A stretch of DNA of 6,172 nucleotides from Treponema sp. UBA3819 (GTDB lineage Bacteria; Spirochaetota; Spirochaetia; Treponematales; Treponemataceae). The notes under the pieces are model-generated. The model saw only the letters and a list, made by a program, of their open reading frames with translations, was not told where the DNA came from and did not search any database. The stretch spans positions 1 to 6,172 of the forward strand of contig DFDV01000004.1 in NCBI GenBank assembly GCA_002369025.1, in the 5' to 3' direction. A program made the translations under genes and the position numbers. This document shows, piece after piece, positions 6,140 through 6,172 of this stretch (position 1 is its first letter; each line of letters starts with the position of its first letter).

Positions 6140-6172
6140 ACAAACACCAGGGCCTCCGCATTATATATTTCT

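Noticed and set aside
6140..6172. Sequence after the cyclase stop
   Set aside because: Only 33 bases remain; no hairpin with a T-run and no start codon with a ribosome site.

Overview
The window looks like accessory chromosome from a host-associated spirochaete, most likely a Treponema. The evidence is lipoprotein signal peptides of spirochaetal type, InlB-type (Listeria/Bacteroidetes-like) repeat surface proteins, an N-terminal remnant of an EQAEW-type NUC1 nuclease, and an Hpt / REC-GGDEF signalling pair. The assignment is an inference from protein style; no database search was possible.

Left part (1-3850, minus strand). A strong promoter with an extended -10 and a GGAGG Shine-Dalgarno drives two adjacent lipoprotein genes 12 bp apart. 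The first (2187-3791) has a lipobox, a 9-G homopolymer in codons 47-50, an 18-unit TPGEGD spacer encoded by an 18-bp tandem repeat, a YTV-type repeat domain, an InlB B-repeat and a C-terminal Ig-like region. The second (from 2174, running off the left edge) has a lipobox, an InlB-type repeat and two beta-helix-type modules. Both are predicted to be anchored in a membrane and probably face outward. The G9 tract is in frame here; loss or gain of one G would truncate the first protein at 63 or 50 residues, so it is a candidate phase-variation switch.

Middle (3850-4393). A GC-rich block of inverted repeats ends in a clear plus-strand intrinsic terminator. It is followed by a plus-strand gene remnant that encodes the linker and first residues of a DNA/RNA non-specific endonuclease. 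The remnant has lost its reading frame near the start, has a TGA where the family has Trp, and lacks the whole catalytic domain. Its homology stops next to the end of the Hpt gene, which suggests a rearrangement junction.

Right part (4394-6139). A small Hpt phosphotransfer gene (minus) is divergent from a response regulator with REC, an intact GGDEF with I-site, and a C-terminal domain that reads as a degenerate second GGDEF (AKNQF in the signature position) keeping an RxxD motif. The pair plausibly forms part of a phosphorelay controlling cyclic-di-GMP synthesis. The last 33 bases hold nothing recognisable.
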